From contig JAIXMR010000020.1 in NCBI GenBank assembly GCA_025677835.1, positions 124,001-188,000 on the forward strand: a stretch of 64,000 nt of DNA, read 5' to 3'. Positions 15,245-26,527 of the stretch are shown piece after piece. Source of the DNA: Sporodiniella umbellata. Taxonomy: Eukaryota > Mucoromycota > Mucoromycetes > Mucorales > Rhizopodaceae. Position numbers and translations under genes: made by a program. The first letter of the stretch is position 1. Each line of letters begins with the position of its first letter. Under the pieces are notes generated by a model. It saw only the letters and a list, made by a program, of their open reading frames with translations. It had not been told where the DNA came from and searched no databases.

Positions 15245-15650
15245 CCTTTCCGAAACACCAATACACAGCATCTTCGGGATGGTTTTGTACGTGCTTTCTT
15301 GCAGCGAATGAAAGCTCAGTCACTAACTGAGGAACAAGAAAGAGAGATTCTTTTGGCCATTCAGGAATTCAAGTCGAACTTTGCCACTATGAACGTAAAA
15401 AAAGAAACAGAGTTTGTTTTTACAAAGACCAAAGAAGGCGGATTGAGAATGGTTTATGAGGTACAATAAGAGTGTAGACTGAAGAGGTGTCTAACTTTGT
15501 TTTCAGGGAAAAGATTGGGGTACTGTGAGCAACCACTGGCTGGCCAAGAACTTTATTCTTAGCTACCTTACCCCTCATTCGCCTTCAAGTGAAGCTGCTC
15601 ACGAAGACATTGTTCTTGGTTTTGAAAGATTAATGAAAATAGAAAAATAG
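14499..15650 (+). CDS. AIM18: Mitochondrial chalcone-isomerase-fold protein (AIM18/AIM46-like)
   Basis: Six exons (14499-14591, 14641-14761, 14848-15020, 15079-15163, 15243-15460, 15507-15650) sum to 278 codons. The N-terminus MLRLSRPVSQLAKQ is basic and hydroxylated with few acids, as in a mitochondrial presequence. One hydrophobic stretch follows (ILLATAGIGLTGGFLAF). The block LIGLGVRTVTFLNMYVYVLGMYM and the later LRDGFVRAFLQRM and LSYLTPHSPSSEAAHEDIV match fungal chalcone-isomerase-like mitochondrial proteins. These are heme-binding, non-isomerase relatives of unknown exact role. The 3' splice site before the fifth exon follows directly on 28 A residues, so there is no polypyrimidine tract. 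Family assignment is from pattern recognition and the exact orthology is uncertain. Confidence 0.85.
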
Positions 15651-17248
15651 AAAACGTGATTCTTGTTTGTAAATTTTACTTGTTTATCTAAAGAATCTAT
15701 CATAATGACATCTTAAACTCTACCTTGGTCCAACAATTTTAAAGTATTGTATAAACTGATGTTACTTTGCTTTTTGCTCGTCGTTGGAATCAACAAGAAT
15801 TGACTGCCTTTTTTTTTTATTTCACTTTAATAAATCAAGTGAAGAGTTTCTATAGTTTTGCAGTGTTTTCATTTTGTCATCGCAAGTACTCCATAGTATT
15901 TTACATATAGCTTAATGTCTTTTCTTTTAAAGCTTCGCTATCTTTTTCAAGGCATCTTTTTATCTTTTGGAGTTTAATATGACTACTGTTACGAATGTTA
16001 CTGATTGTCTCTAGATTTTGCTCAAAGTGCCATTAAATATATAGAGAGCGCTTTATATAAACAAACATAAGAATTTGATTGGTCGGCTTTGTTTCATTGA
16101 ACGCTTTTAAAAGCAGTAACGATTTCTCACAACTTGACTTTGTCTCAACAATTAACAACCAGAGAGACAACAAAAAGCGCAAAGAATGTTGGCTCACGCG
16201 TTATTGTAGATTTCAGCAGTTCGTTGGGATAATTTTTTTTTTTTTTTTTTTACTCAACGAGTTCTAGCGCTTCATTTTCCTTTAAACAGGTGACTAGAGT
16301 TGTGCGATTGGATTTGATCTTGAGATGCAAACACTTGACCTTATACAGTCTGCCTTTCATCTTTCTTAGCGTTAGTTATGACTTTTAAACAATAAACCTA
16401 TTCATTACAAAACAGCTAGTCTTCCGATCTTTGTACGCGCCACTCATTATAGTACGCTGATATACGAGCGGTACAATATATACCTTGTTCTGGTGATAAT
16501 TGGATTTACGAGTGTGACAGTGTCATTTATGAATAGGACAATAGCCTATAGTAGCTTCTTTGCCAAACAAGTACCAAGTATAGGCTAGGTGGAGTGTTAC
16601 CTCGTAATGGCGTCTTTGACATTAGAGATATAAACCAACATAATATTAAAGAAGAATTACGCCCTTTACAAGGTTTAGTTTATTTTGTCTGCTCACAAGC
16701 ACTGTTAGTTAGTGCTTCGAACAATGGAAAGAATGAAAAAACGGTGAAATTGTTATATTCAATTGCACATGCCAAAAAGTGTCTCTCCCTGGCCTATTTT
16801 AAAGACCGACATCGCCTATCGTTGAAAGTCAGGCACAAGCAGGAAAGCCTCGAACATCCAACCCGCTCTTTCTTCAAACAAAAGTAAGTGAAAAAGGGGG
16901 TCAAAGTATGGAGTGAATAGATGGCAACAACAGAAGTGAATAGAACGTCGATTGTAGCCTTTTGAAGGATGGATGAAAAATAATAATAAAAAAAAAAAAA
17001 ACAAGATAAAGAGATGGATGGATTTTTTTCGTGTATATCAGCGACAATGTCTCAATTCTGTGCATGCACAATTTAATTCAACTCATTCTCAACATTGCGA
17101 CTCATCCTTCTATTTTTTTTTTTTCTTTGCTTGCTTTCAGTCATTCGATTTGCAACTCTATTCAGCGCTTATCTATTTACTCTATGACTTTATCTCCCTC
17201 CCAAAAAAAAAAAAAAAAGTAGCACAGTTATTGATTTTAAGAAAGTAG
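15651..17248. other. Intergenic region upstream of NAC-alpha
   Basis: About 1.6 kb of AT-rich DNA with poly-T at 16233-16251 and poly-A at 17202-17218. The stretch 16594-16887 is open on the plus strand but starts at GTG and has no recognisable motif. The last 250 bp are pyrimidine-rich and probably form the EGD2 promoter and leader. Confidence 0.5.
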
Positions 17249-17781
17249 ATGTCCACTGAGAACGCTCAAGCTACCACCCAATCTCGCGCTGAACAAAAGG
17301 CCCGCAAGTCTCTTCTTGCTCTTGGCTTGAAGCCTGTTAACGGTATCAACCGTGTTACCTTCACCCGCGGTAGAGGTATGGTCTTCACCATCAACAACCC
17401 TGAAGTTTTCAAGAGCAACAACTCTGACACCCACATCGTTTTCGGTGAAATGGCTGTTGAAGACATGGCTGCCCGTGCTCAACAAGCCGCTATGGAACAA
17501 CAACTTGCTGCTGATGCCGAAGCCAGTGAAGAAAAGCCCGCTGAAGCCGAAGCTGTTGAAGCCGAAGAAGATGAGGAAGAAGTTGATGCTGAAGGTGTTG
17601 AGGAAAAGGACATTGAATTGGTTGTTACCCAAGCCAAGGTCTCTCGTGCTAAGGCTATCAACGCCCTTAAGAAGAACAACAACGACGTTGTTAACTCCAT
17701 CATGGTAAATTTCTTCATCCCATTGCCAATTTTCTCATATACTCATTTCTTTCGTTTAATTGATAGGAACTTACTATGTAA
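17249..17781 (+). CDS. EGD2: Nascent polypeptide-associated complex subunit alpha
   Basis: Cytosolic chaperone subunit that binds the ribosome tunnel exit with NAC-beta. Two exons (17249-17704, 17767-17781) sum to 157 codons. The NAC domain shows RAEQKARKSLLALGLKPVNGI, NRVTFTRGRGMVFTINNPEVFKS and HIVFGEMAVEDM. An acidic Ala/Glu linker is followed by the C-terminal UBA-like domain (VEEKDIELVVTQAKVSRAKA...NDVVNSIM). The second exon encodes only ELTM and the stop. The intron is 62 nt. Codons are strongly biased toward C-ending forms, as expected for an abundant protein. Confidence 0.97.
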
Positions 17782-20113
17782 AATTCTTCAACATTGAGCT
17801 TAAATTTTCCAATTTTGTAATAAAAAAAGAGAAAAAAAAAAAAAAAAAAACAAACAAAATCTGCATGCGTTACCAATATTAGACCTTTCACTGATCAGTA
17901 AAAGGAAGAATTACCTTTCGACCCACTTGGAAAAATCGTTCTGTTTTGACCTTGAAAAAAAAAAAAAAAAACAATAAGCTTGACCTTATGTTTTGTTACT
18001 GTGGATACATTTCAGTAGAGAAATACAACACGGCTGCCTCATTCTTTTTGCCTTTTATTCCTCTTTATTTTGAAAACACGGTTCATGTGTATGCTAGTTC
18101 AATCAGTACCATTGAAAACCTATACATCATAAATAGTCTTCTTCTAGTTTGTTCTAGGCACTCTACCCCAAAGGCGGTCAGGAATAAAATACTATGATCT
18201 CTATTTATGCGTGAAAAGGGCATTTCTGCTGGGGTATAAAAAAAGGTAGCCAAGCATCCTACAAACTTAATAGGCTGTGTTCAGTTTAGAAATTGTTTAT
18301 AGACACTAATCAATGTTTGTCTCACCTTTTCAAAATATCAAATGTCACTCAACAGAGTCAATTACGAAAAATAACAAAAAAAAAAAGTGGCTACAAAAGA
18401 GAGTGCAATTTTTGGGCGATACTAAGGAACGATGAATATTCAAGACGTGAAAGTATAGCTTTTTTTTTTTTATTCAATTCTGTACATAAAGTTTGCATGT
18501 CCAGAAAGGGAGTCGCAGTAGAGGTTTTACTTTTTGTTTTTGAATAAACAGCTCATAGCAAGTATTCTTGATACAGCCAATGCGTAAATATATTTTCGTA
18601 TATTTTTGTTTATATACAAAATGGGATTGAAGATTTCAAACTGCTCTTGCAGTTGACATTTAAAAAAGAAAAAAAAAAAGCCTTGGCCTAAGAAATTAAC
18701 TTTGATCAAACACCACAGATGGCGTCAAGTGAACGAGGAGTTTGTTTACTTTGTATTTCAGCGCATAGAACATCAAGGAACACTTGGATGTAAAAAAAAA
18801 AAAAATACAGCCATTTTTTTTTTTTTTAAGCAACTCTACAGCAAAACGATACGCCACAACAAGCAGTACAATTCTGAGCATAGCGTCTTGAATGATTTGA
18901 ACAAAAGCCTGAATTTATGAGCAGCTTCTCCTTTTAAATTTGTTTTTCCAAGTATTTGTTTATATCCATAATTGTGGATTGCCAAACACGCAAGCAAATA
19001 GAATTTAAGCTTGCTTTTTTTAATATTACAAAAGAAGCCGATCGTTTTATGAGCATATCAAAACTCACGATGATTCCATCATACTATCGCAATCAAAAGA
19101 CTTCAATTTAAAAATACACACGGGCTTTAAGTCACCGCTTTGGATGTACTTTGGAGAAACCTGGCGCTGTAAAAGGATGTTTTTGGCAAAGAAGAGGCCT
19201 GTAAGATGGACGTAGAAAAGATTTTTAGGGCCACTTTTGTTGGTTGATGTTGGATCAAACCAAGGTCAGATCAGTGTTGATTGTTCTTCAGAGCTATTCA
19301 GGGCAGTTGACAAAAAAAAAAAAGAAAAAAAGGCAATATCATATGACTTCACTCCATCTGGCGTGCTGGTACGACATTGTAGCTTTCTGCTTAACCCAAA
19401 ACAGTTAGAATCAAAATATTCTGAGCTCTGATATAATTGGATAGATGCGGGAGTACTGGAACATTAAGAACCATTGGAAACAGAAACAGGTACAGGGGTG
19501 TGTAAGTTGAATGATGAGCCGCTAGTTTGAAATTTTTTTTTTTTTGGGTGGTGCTAAGCAATTCAAAAGTGAGACTTTATGAAACTAGGGTCGATGGTTT
19601 TAAGAGCAAAAAAGCAAAGTTAAGGGTTTCGTTTACTGTTTTTTAAATGCCCGTAAGCTGTGAAAGGGAAATAAGGGTAGCTACTTGTGTGGAGACGTCA
19701 ACCATTGGTTGTGAAACAAGATTGCGTCAATTGTGCATCAGTACTCAGTTTCTGCCAAAATTCTGCAAATACGCTCCCGACTCTGTTCTCGTTGCAGTGA
19801 TACAAATCCGTCGACGTTTCATGGGTATTTCTACAATTTTGGTCTTTTTTTCCCTCCGCCATCTCCATCTGTTGTTTTCTTCAGAGTAAATTATTGACAC
19901 TTCATTGGCCCCCGCTCTATTCTGTACAATGGTGGTGTTCCGCAGACTGGCGTACACACAAACATTCAATCTCCGTTCTATTCCTCGTTTCTACCACTGT
20001 AGGATTATTATTCCCGTATAGAACTCAGAAAATGTTCCAAATTTGGTTGGAGAGAGAGATCATTTATATTTATTTGCAAAATGGTGTTCTTTTGATTCTT
20101 CAACATCCTTCTT

Positions 20114-20144
<31 letters not shown>

Positions 20145-20189
20145 TTTTTCTCTCTCTCAATTATACTCTGGATTTCTGCTTTCTTGATC
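17782..20189. other. Intergenic region between EGD2 and the P5-type ATPase gene
   Basis: About 2.4 kb rich in A/T runs, including inverted poly-A/poly-T pairs near 18792-18829. Open frames here are short and Lys/Phe-rich from homopolymers. A long (TC)n and poly-T tract at 20114-20158 lies just before the ATPase ATG. I see no gene or RNA that I can support. Confidence 0.5.
20114..20158 (+). repeat. CT microsatellite with poly-T core, promoter-proximal
   Basis: A (TC)n run, 14 T and a second (TC)n run, ending 32 bp before the ATPase start codon. Such pyrimidine tracts are common in fungal promoters near transcription starts, so it may be functional as well as repetitive. Confidence 0.7.
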
Positions 20190-23100
20190 ATGAAATACCA
20201 GGTATACAATAAGCTATTTTGGCTGTTGTTTGGTTTGGCAGGTGTAGTTCAGGCAACACCTGCATGGAATACAGGTTCGTTTTGATACTTCTTTGTTTTT
20301 CATACTCAGTGTTTATTAGTCAACGGTTGGGATGTCAACGGTAACCAATGCCCATTACCCACCTACAATTCATACCCGTGCCCATCATTGTGTGTGAAGG
20401 ATATTAGCCTGTGCCCAGAAAGCATCCGTCCTAGTTGTCCCGATGGCCAGACTTATTGTGTGGACTCTGTCTGTAGAGAATCTTGCCCTACCTCACTTCA
20501 ATCGAAATGTGCATGTCCTGGCGCTCCTGCTTTAGCATCAACTCCTGTCTATAAATGCCTTAATACTAACCGAGTCAATATTCCTCATTTTGATGCCAAC
20601 AAGAAGGCTTCTCAAACAGAACAGGCCTGTGCCAGCAACCTGGGCCTTGGTACGGTTTCTCCTTGGAGTAGCAACCCTGAATCCGTCATGTGGGACACTT
20701 GCCCAACTCCCGATTACGGCGAGCTTACATTTACCGAGCCTGTGTTCATCGCGCTCTGGACGTTCTATGGCTCCTGCGTCTTTTTTCTCGTTGGCTGGAC
20801 TCTCTACAAGCGTTTCCGTGAGCGATTGATCAAACGCCGACAGCTGAAAGTAGAAGAATTCAAACAAGAGAATTACTTGGACCCTAACGAAAAGATGGCC
20901 AAGAAAACAAGTGAAGAAGACTCTCGTTCGCTCAACGGTAGTTATGAAGAGGAAGATACGGTGATCAAGGCCTACAAGCGTGACTACCTTGGTCTTTTGG
21001 TGTCTGTGATTTACGTACTTCAATCGATTGGTATGTTAGCCTACATGGTCTTGATTACCTACGATTACTATCAAAACTACCTCTTCTTCCGCGGTAATGC
21101 GTTGGTACAATCCAGTACGTTTATGGGCATGTGGTACGTTTTCTTTCTCTGGTTTGCCTCTTTAACCGTCTTCAAATCGCGTCTACCCAACTTTTTCCGT
21201 ATTCAATGCTCCTACGATGAAGGTCAATATGTGCAAGTGGAACGCAAAGAGTCCTCCATTATCTTTTTGGATGACGAGGATCGTGTGGTCCAATTCGTAC
21301 GTTACTTGGAAAAGATGGGTAAAGAAGCGTTTGGTCTTGACGTGGTGGTAGCCACGGCTCCTTTAAAAACCACTAGCCATGGCACGAAATACTTTATATA
21401 CCAATGTACCCGTTACGTATACCACCCCCTCTCACAGCTCTTCAAGCCTCATCACTACGAATTGGGTCAAACCAATGCCGAATTGGCACAGCTCAGCTCC
21501 GGTTTGACTTCTGACACTGCCGCCGAACGTGAGGAAATGGTCGGTCCCAACTTTATTGAGGTGTATGTACCCAATGTGCCGATGGCCGTCCTACGAGAGT
21601 TTTCTTCCTTCTTTTACATCTATCAGTTCACCGCGCTCTGGCTGTTTTATTACTTTGCTTACTGGCAAGTCGGTATTGCCGATACAGCCGTGATCTTGCT
21701 TTCGGCCATAGTGAAAGTCTACGTACGTCTCAAGTCCGAACATCGTATCAAGAAGATGGCCGAATTTACAGATCGCATTCAGATCCTACGTGACGGTCAA
21801 TGGTTAGAAACATCGACCTCTGCCTTGGTGCCTGGTGATGTGTTTGAAGTGAGCGAAGGAAAGACAGCCCCTTGTGATGCCGTGGTCTTGACTGGAAACA
21901 TTGTAGCTGATGAGAGTTCGTTAACCGGTGAACCTTTACCGATTCGTAAATTCCCTGTACGTCAAGACGATCCCACACCTTACGATAAAATGGGTGCTGC
22001 TAAAATCTCCACAATCTATGCGGGTACTATCATCTCCCAAGCGCAACGGACTGAAAGCGATACCCCTGTCATGGCATTGGTCACCAACACAGGTACTTCT
22101 ACTGATAAAGGTGAATTGGTCAAAAAGATCTTGTTCCCTACTCGCGTCTCCTTTATTTTCGATGAACAGATCAAGGTTGTCTTCTTGATCTTACTCTGTT
22201 GTGGTCTGGTCTGTCTTGGGCTAGCTATCTGGCTCTATGCCAAAGGAACCAGTGCCTGGTTTTACGCTATGTTCTGTATCTGTCAACTCGTTTCCCCTCT
22301 TTTGCCTGCTGCTCTGGTCGTCGGTCAATCGGTTGCAGCCAGTCGACTTCGCAAAAAACAAATTTATTGTGTGGATTTACCTCGTATTTTGATGGCAGGA
22401 AAAGGTAATCATCAAAAAAAAAAAAAAAAAAAAAAAAAAAAAGCGCTACCCCCCCCCTCGATTCATTTGATCTCATCTCTTATTAGTACAACTCTTTTGT
22501 TTTGATAAGACGGGTACTTTAACCAAGGAAGGCTTGGAGTTCTATGGTGTCAAGCCTATCAACAACGTAGATGCTATTGTTCAACAACGAAAAGAGAATC
22601 AAACGCCCGGTTTTGATCGTCATATATCGACGGTAGAAGAAATGCCCCGTTTGATGCAGATGGGTCTTGCTTCTTGTCATGCAGTCACCACCTTAAACGG
22701 ACAATTTATTGGTAAGTGATTGATTTATATATGTATATAGAACAATAAGCTGATAAAGTGATACACTAGGTAATCCGGTAGATATCGAAATGTTCCGCTC
22801 TTCCAAATGGGAATTAAAAGACGAACCCGATAAAGAAGACTATGTGGACACCTTAACACCTCCTATGATATCACCCAATGAGAGTAGATCGCCTATTCAC
22901 GTTTTGAAGCGATTTGAATTTGTACATGCTAGGATGTCCATGTCTGTAGCTATACTTGATCAAGAAACCCAAAAGGTCCATATCTTTGTCAAGGGTGCTT
23001 ATGAAAAAATCAAGGATCTTTGTGTGCCTGAGTCTGTACCTGCTGATTATGATGCAACGGCTGCCGATTTGGCACGTCAAGGATGTTATGTGCTTTCATT

Positions 23101-24592
23101 AGCTCATCGTGAAATTGAATTGGATAGCATTGGGGGTTTAAAGGCTTTCCAGAACTGGAACAGAGACCAGATGGAAGAAGAGATCCACTTTGCTGGTTTG
23201 ATTGTGTTCAAGAATCTATTGAAGGAAGATACCACCGAAAGCATTGCTGAACTCAAACGCGGCGCCACACGTACCATCATGATTACAGGGGATACCGCCT
23301 TGACAGGTGTTTATATTGCCCGTCAATGTGGTATGGTCGAGTCCGGCGCGCGTGTGTTGTTGGGTGACTTGGACAAAGCGCAGGATAGGATTGTTTGGTC
23401 TGATGTAAACGAACCTGAAGTATTCCCGGATATCAATGTGGACGAAATGCTGCTCAACTCAAGTCATACTCCGATCGAGTTGGCTGTTACGGGTAAGGCG
23501 TTTGATTGGCTTTGCGATCGTGATTTGATGCGAAAGTACTTGTTAAATACGCGTGTCTTTGCACGTATGACGCCGACTGGTAAAGTCACTTGTATTCAAT
23601 TGCATATGGAGCGTGGTATTACGGCTATGACAGGCGATGGTGGTAATGACTGCGGGGCGCTTCGTGCTGCTCATGTAGGTATTGCCATGTCGGATGCAGA
23701 AGCCTCCATTGTATCCCCTTTTAGCACCAGTATTCGTAGTGTTCGCTCTTGTGTGGAATTGATTCGTCAAGGCCGTGGTGCTTTGGCCACATCCATTACA
23801 AACTACAAGTATTTGGTCATGTATGGTCAGGTGATGATGATGCTCAAGATCTATACCTTTTATTTTTCTATCACCATGTCTCAGAACGTCTGGATCGCGG
23901 TCGATGTCTTTATCACCGTATTTCTCACTTGGGCCGTATCTCAATCCTATCCTGCCAAACGCTTAGAAGCGCAAAGACCTACAGCGCGACTCCTCGGTCC
24001 TCAGACTTTGGCTTCTGGCTTGGGTGTAGTGGCTATCAACTGGATATTTCTGGCTAGTGCTTTTGCCATGCTTTTCAAACAAGCCTGGTTCCGTTGCAAC
24101 GAATTTGACTCGACCGTGGTTGATATCTCCAAATGGTGGTTGTTGGCCGATAATTTTGAAGCTGAAGTATTGGCGATTGTCTGTCTGTTTCAATTTATTA
24201 ACAACGCAGCGGTGTTCAACTTTGGCTACAAATTCCGACAGCACTTTTATCGCAACTACGCACTCGTCTTTCTCTGGTTGCTTTACTTTGCCATTTTCTC
24301 GTACTGTCTCTTGGCTGACCCTAACCGATTGGGTTGTCTGTTCCGTTTCAACTGTGGTACCAAGTCTGTATTAGCTCAGGAAGGCTATAGCGTGCCTCCC
24401 ATCTACATTGAAGCTTACAATACCCCATTGGGACATAACGTAATGCCTACTGACTTCCGATGGAAACTGTGGGGTATTTGTTTGGGCAATTGTTTGGCTG
24501 CATTAGCGTATGAAAGACTTGTGGTGATTGGTCCCGTTCATGCATTCCTTGCGAAACGATTCCCTGTGGAAAGATTGCAAGTGAAGAAATAA
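20190..24592 (+). CDS. P5-type ATPase with signal peptide and Cys-rich N-terminal ectodomain
   Basis: Four exons (20190-20274, 20320-22404, 22487-22711, 22770-24592) sum to 1406 codons. A signal peptide (KLFWLLFGLAGVVQA) is followed by a secretory-side segment with about 13 cysteines up to residue 165. The first membrane helix follows near residue 170 (FIALWTFYGSCVFFLVGW). The ATPase core is complete: A-domain DESSLTGEPLP, phosphorylation motif FDKTGTLTKEG near residue 731, ITGDTALTGVYIA, and MTGDGGNDCGALRAAHVGIAMSDAEAS. The NDCGALRAAH and SDAEAS blocks are typical of the P5B (ATP13A2/Ypk9) branch, whose animal members export lysosomal polyamines. The usual M4 PPALP appears here as SPLLPAALVVG. 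Substrate and compartment are therefore open. The third-exon donor and the A29 run in intron 2 are noted. Codon use is richer in GC than in neighbours. Confidence 0.92.
22405..22486 (+). repeat. Intron carrying a 29-A run and a C-run
   Basis: Second intron of the P5 ATPase gene. A run of 29 A (22414-22442) is followed by nine C (near 22449-22457) before the TATTAG acceptor. Lengths of such runs are prone to sequencing error and to real length change. Confidence 0.8.
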
Positions 24593-24985
24593 TCATTCTA
24601 ACTATTCACACACAACACATACAAACAATCAATATAATACACATACATCTCTATAACAGCTGGGCTGACAGAACAATAAAGACATCATGAAATTTTTCTT
24701 TTTTTTTTTTTTTTTTTTTTTGAACAAATCAGCGCGCTCTCCGTCTTATCCCCAAATGCTCATGTGAGAAAATATCGTTTTCCTTAAGCGGGATCTCTTT
24801 TAATTTCCTTTTTTGAAATGACCGACAAGGAACGCGATAGGTCAATGGACATGAACGCATGAACTGACGCGCGAGTGGGGGCTGATGTCATGTCTTTCTC
24901 GTTTCACAGCAATAGCTGGGCTTGAAAAAAGAAACAAGGTTTTAAAAGAGACCATCTTACTTGTTCTTTTTTCTTTACTTTTATC
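24593..24985. other. Spacer between the P5 ATPase and choline kinase genes
   Basis: About 390 bp with a poly-T run of about 22 at 24700-24721, probably close to the ATPase 3' end, then GC-richer promoter sequence for the kinase gene. No gene is seen. Confidence 0.6.
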
Positions 24986-26328
24986 ATGTCTTCTGCTGAT
25001 TTTATACACAAGCCCTTTTTAAACTCTATTAAACGATTTATTCACATTCGAAAGAACAAGGACAGAACGCTTACGAAACGTCGTTCTTTGGTAAGCGTAT
25101 TGCCTTTGAGCAAGAAACCTGTGACAAACTGTATAGTTGAAAACGACCTTCCTCACTGCAAAACGGTGATCGACCTGAGGTAAAACTTTACAAGATAAAC
25201 ATTGGACTAATCTGAGAAATAGAACGCTGAAAGGAAGAGCTCTGATGCAGAAGGTACAAACGTTAATACACACCCTATTTCCATCCATCTCAACGCATGC
25301 GTTAAAAAACGAATTTAAACTGGATCGTGTCAGTGGTGCGATGACAAAGTAGGTATCGATTTTGTTTTCTTCTATAGTCACTCATCTATTACCTCCAGCG
25401 CTGTCTATTTTGTCACTGTCGGTCAAAGACGCCTCTTACTACGTGTTTACGGTGTCGGATGCGAGCAAATTCTGGACAGAGACAAGGAGCTCGCTTGGCT
25501 CTCTCGTCTTTCACAGTTGAATATTGGACCTGCACTGCTCGCTACCTTTGAAAACGGCCGATTTGAAGAATATCTGGACTCTACCACCCTCACACGTCAT
25601 GATATGCGTCATGCAGCTACTTCTAACCAAATTGCTTCTCGTCTATACCAGCTACATTCAATCGTAAATACCTTTCCTCCTGCCCACAACGAGCCACTTG
25701 AAGTCTGGCAATTCATCGACAAATGGTATCTTGCCCTCCAAAACGACGTATTGGCCCTTCTTATCCAAAAAAACCCAGATTGGGCTAACACAATCCAAGA
25801 GCATCTCAATCTTTCTCAACTACGAACCGAAATCGAGACCTGCCAATCTATTCTTCTGACTTCAACTGACACCGTATTTGCTCATAACGATGTAAGTTTC
25901 CCAAAGAGTATCTAATCCTATGCTTACTTCCCCTCCTTTAGACACAATATGGAAATATTCTCAAAGTAAATGGCACAGGCGAGTTGGTCGTCATCGACTT
26001 TGAGTATGCTGGCTATAATCCGAGAGGGTACGATATAGCCAATCATTTCTGTGAATGGATGTACGACTATCATAGTCAAGAGCCTCACACCATGAACCCA
26101 GAGAATTATCCTAAAGCCGAAGAGCAAATGCGTTTCTTGTCTGCTTATGATAGCCAACACGCTTCTGAACTATTACCAGAAGTCGAAAAATGGAAAATGG
26201 CCTGTCATCTTTTCTGGTCTTTATGGGGCTTTGTACAGGCCAGTCAAAGCGAAATCGATTTTGACTATTTCACTTATTCTTTGCAGAGACTCAACGCCTT
26301 TCGACACGAGCTTCAAAAATATGCCTAA
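24986..26328 (+). CDS. CKI1: Choline/ethanolamine kinase
   Basis: Cytosolic kinase for the first step of the CDP-choline or CDP-ethanolamine (Kennedy) pathway. Four exons (24986-25179, 25223-25348, 25378-25891, 25942-26328) sum to 407 codons. Visible family marks are RVSGAMTNHSSITSSAVYFV (ATP loop), LLRVYGVGCEQILDRDKEL, the Brenner motif AHNDTQYGNIL with catalytic Asp near residue 278, and the choline-kinase signature VIDFEYAGYNPRGYDIANHFCEW. A basic N-terminal extension of about 60 residues is present, as in fungal enzymes. HNDTQYGN replaces the more common HNDLQYGN. Choline cannot be told from ethanolamine preference by eye. Confidence 0.93.
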
Positions 26329-26527
26329 ACCCCCCTCCTCCAATGATCTCTCACGTATTTAAACACCGATAACCCACCCTTTGTTTCACACCCTCTTTAT
26401 TTTTTTTTTTTTTCCCACTTTTGTAAATTGCATAATATAAATAAAAGGTAAATAGGAGTTTTTCCCTCTCTTTTTATTTTATTTTTTTTTTTTTTTAAAT
26501 TTTTTTAAAAACAAGCTATTGAACACT

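Noticed and set aside
14872..15323. Long minus-strand frames with poly-Phe opposite the AIM18-like gene
   Set aside because: They come from the A28 and other A runs read on the opposite strand and are shadows of a well-supported gene.
16420..16430. TCTTCCGATCT, an 11-base match to the end of a common sequencing adapter
   Set aside because: The match is short, the flanks do not continue the adapter, and it could be chance in 64 kb. It is worth a glance at read coverage only.
16594..16887. 97-codon plus-strand frame upstream of EGD2
   Set aside because: Starts at GTG, has no recognisable motif and no supporting exon. It was not called as a gene.
20538..21023. 161-codon minus-strand frame opposite the P5 ATPase
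   Set aside because: Antisense shadow of a GC-richer coding exon. The plus-strand product carries all family motifs.
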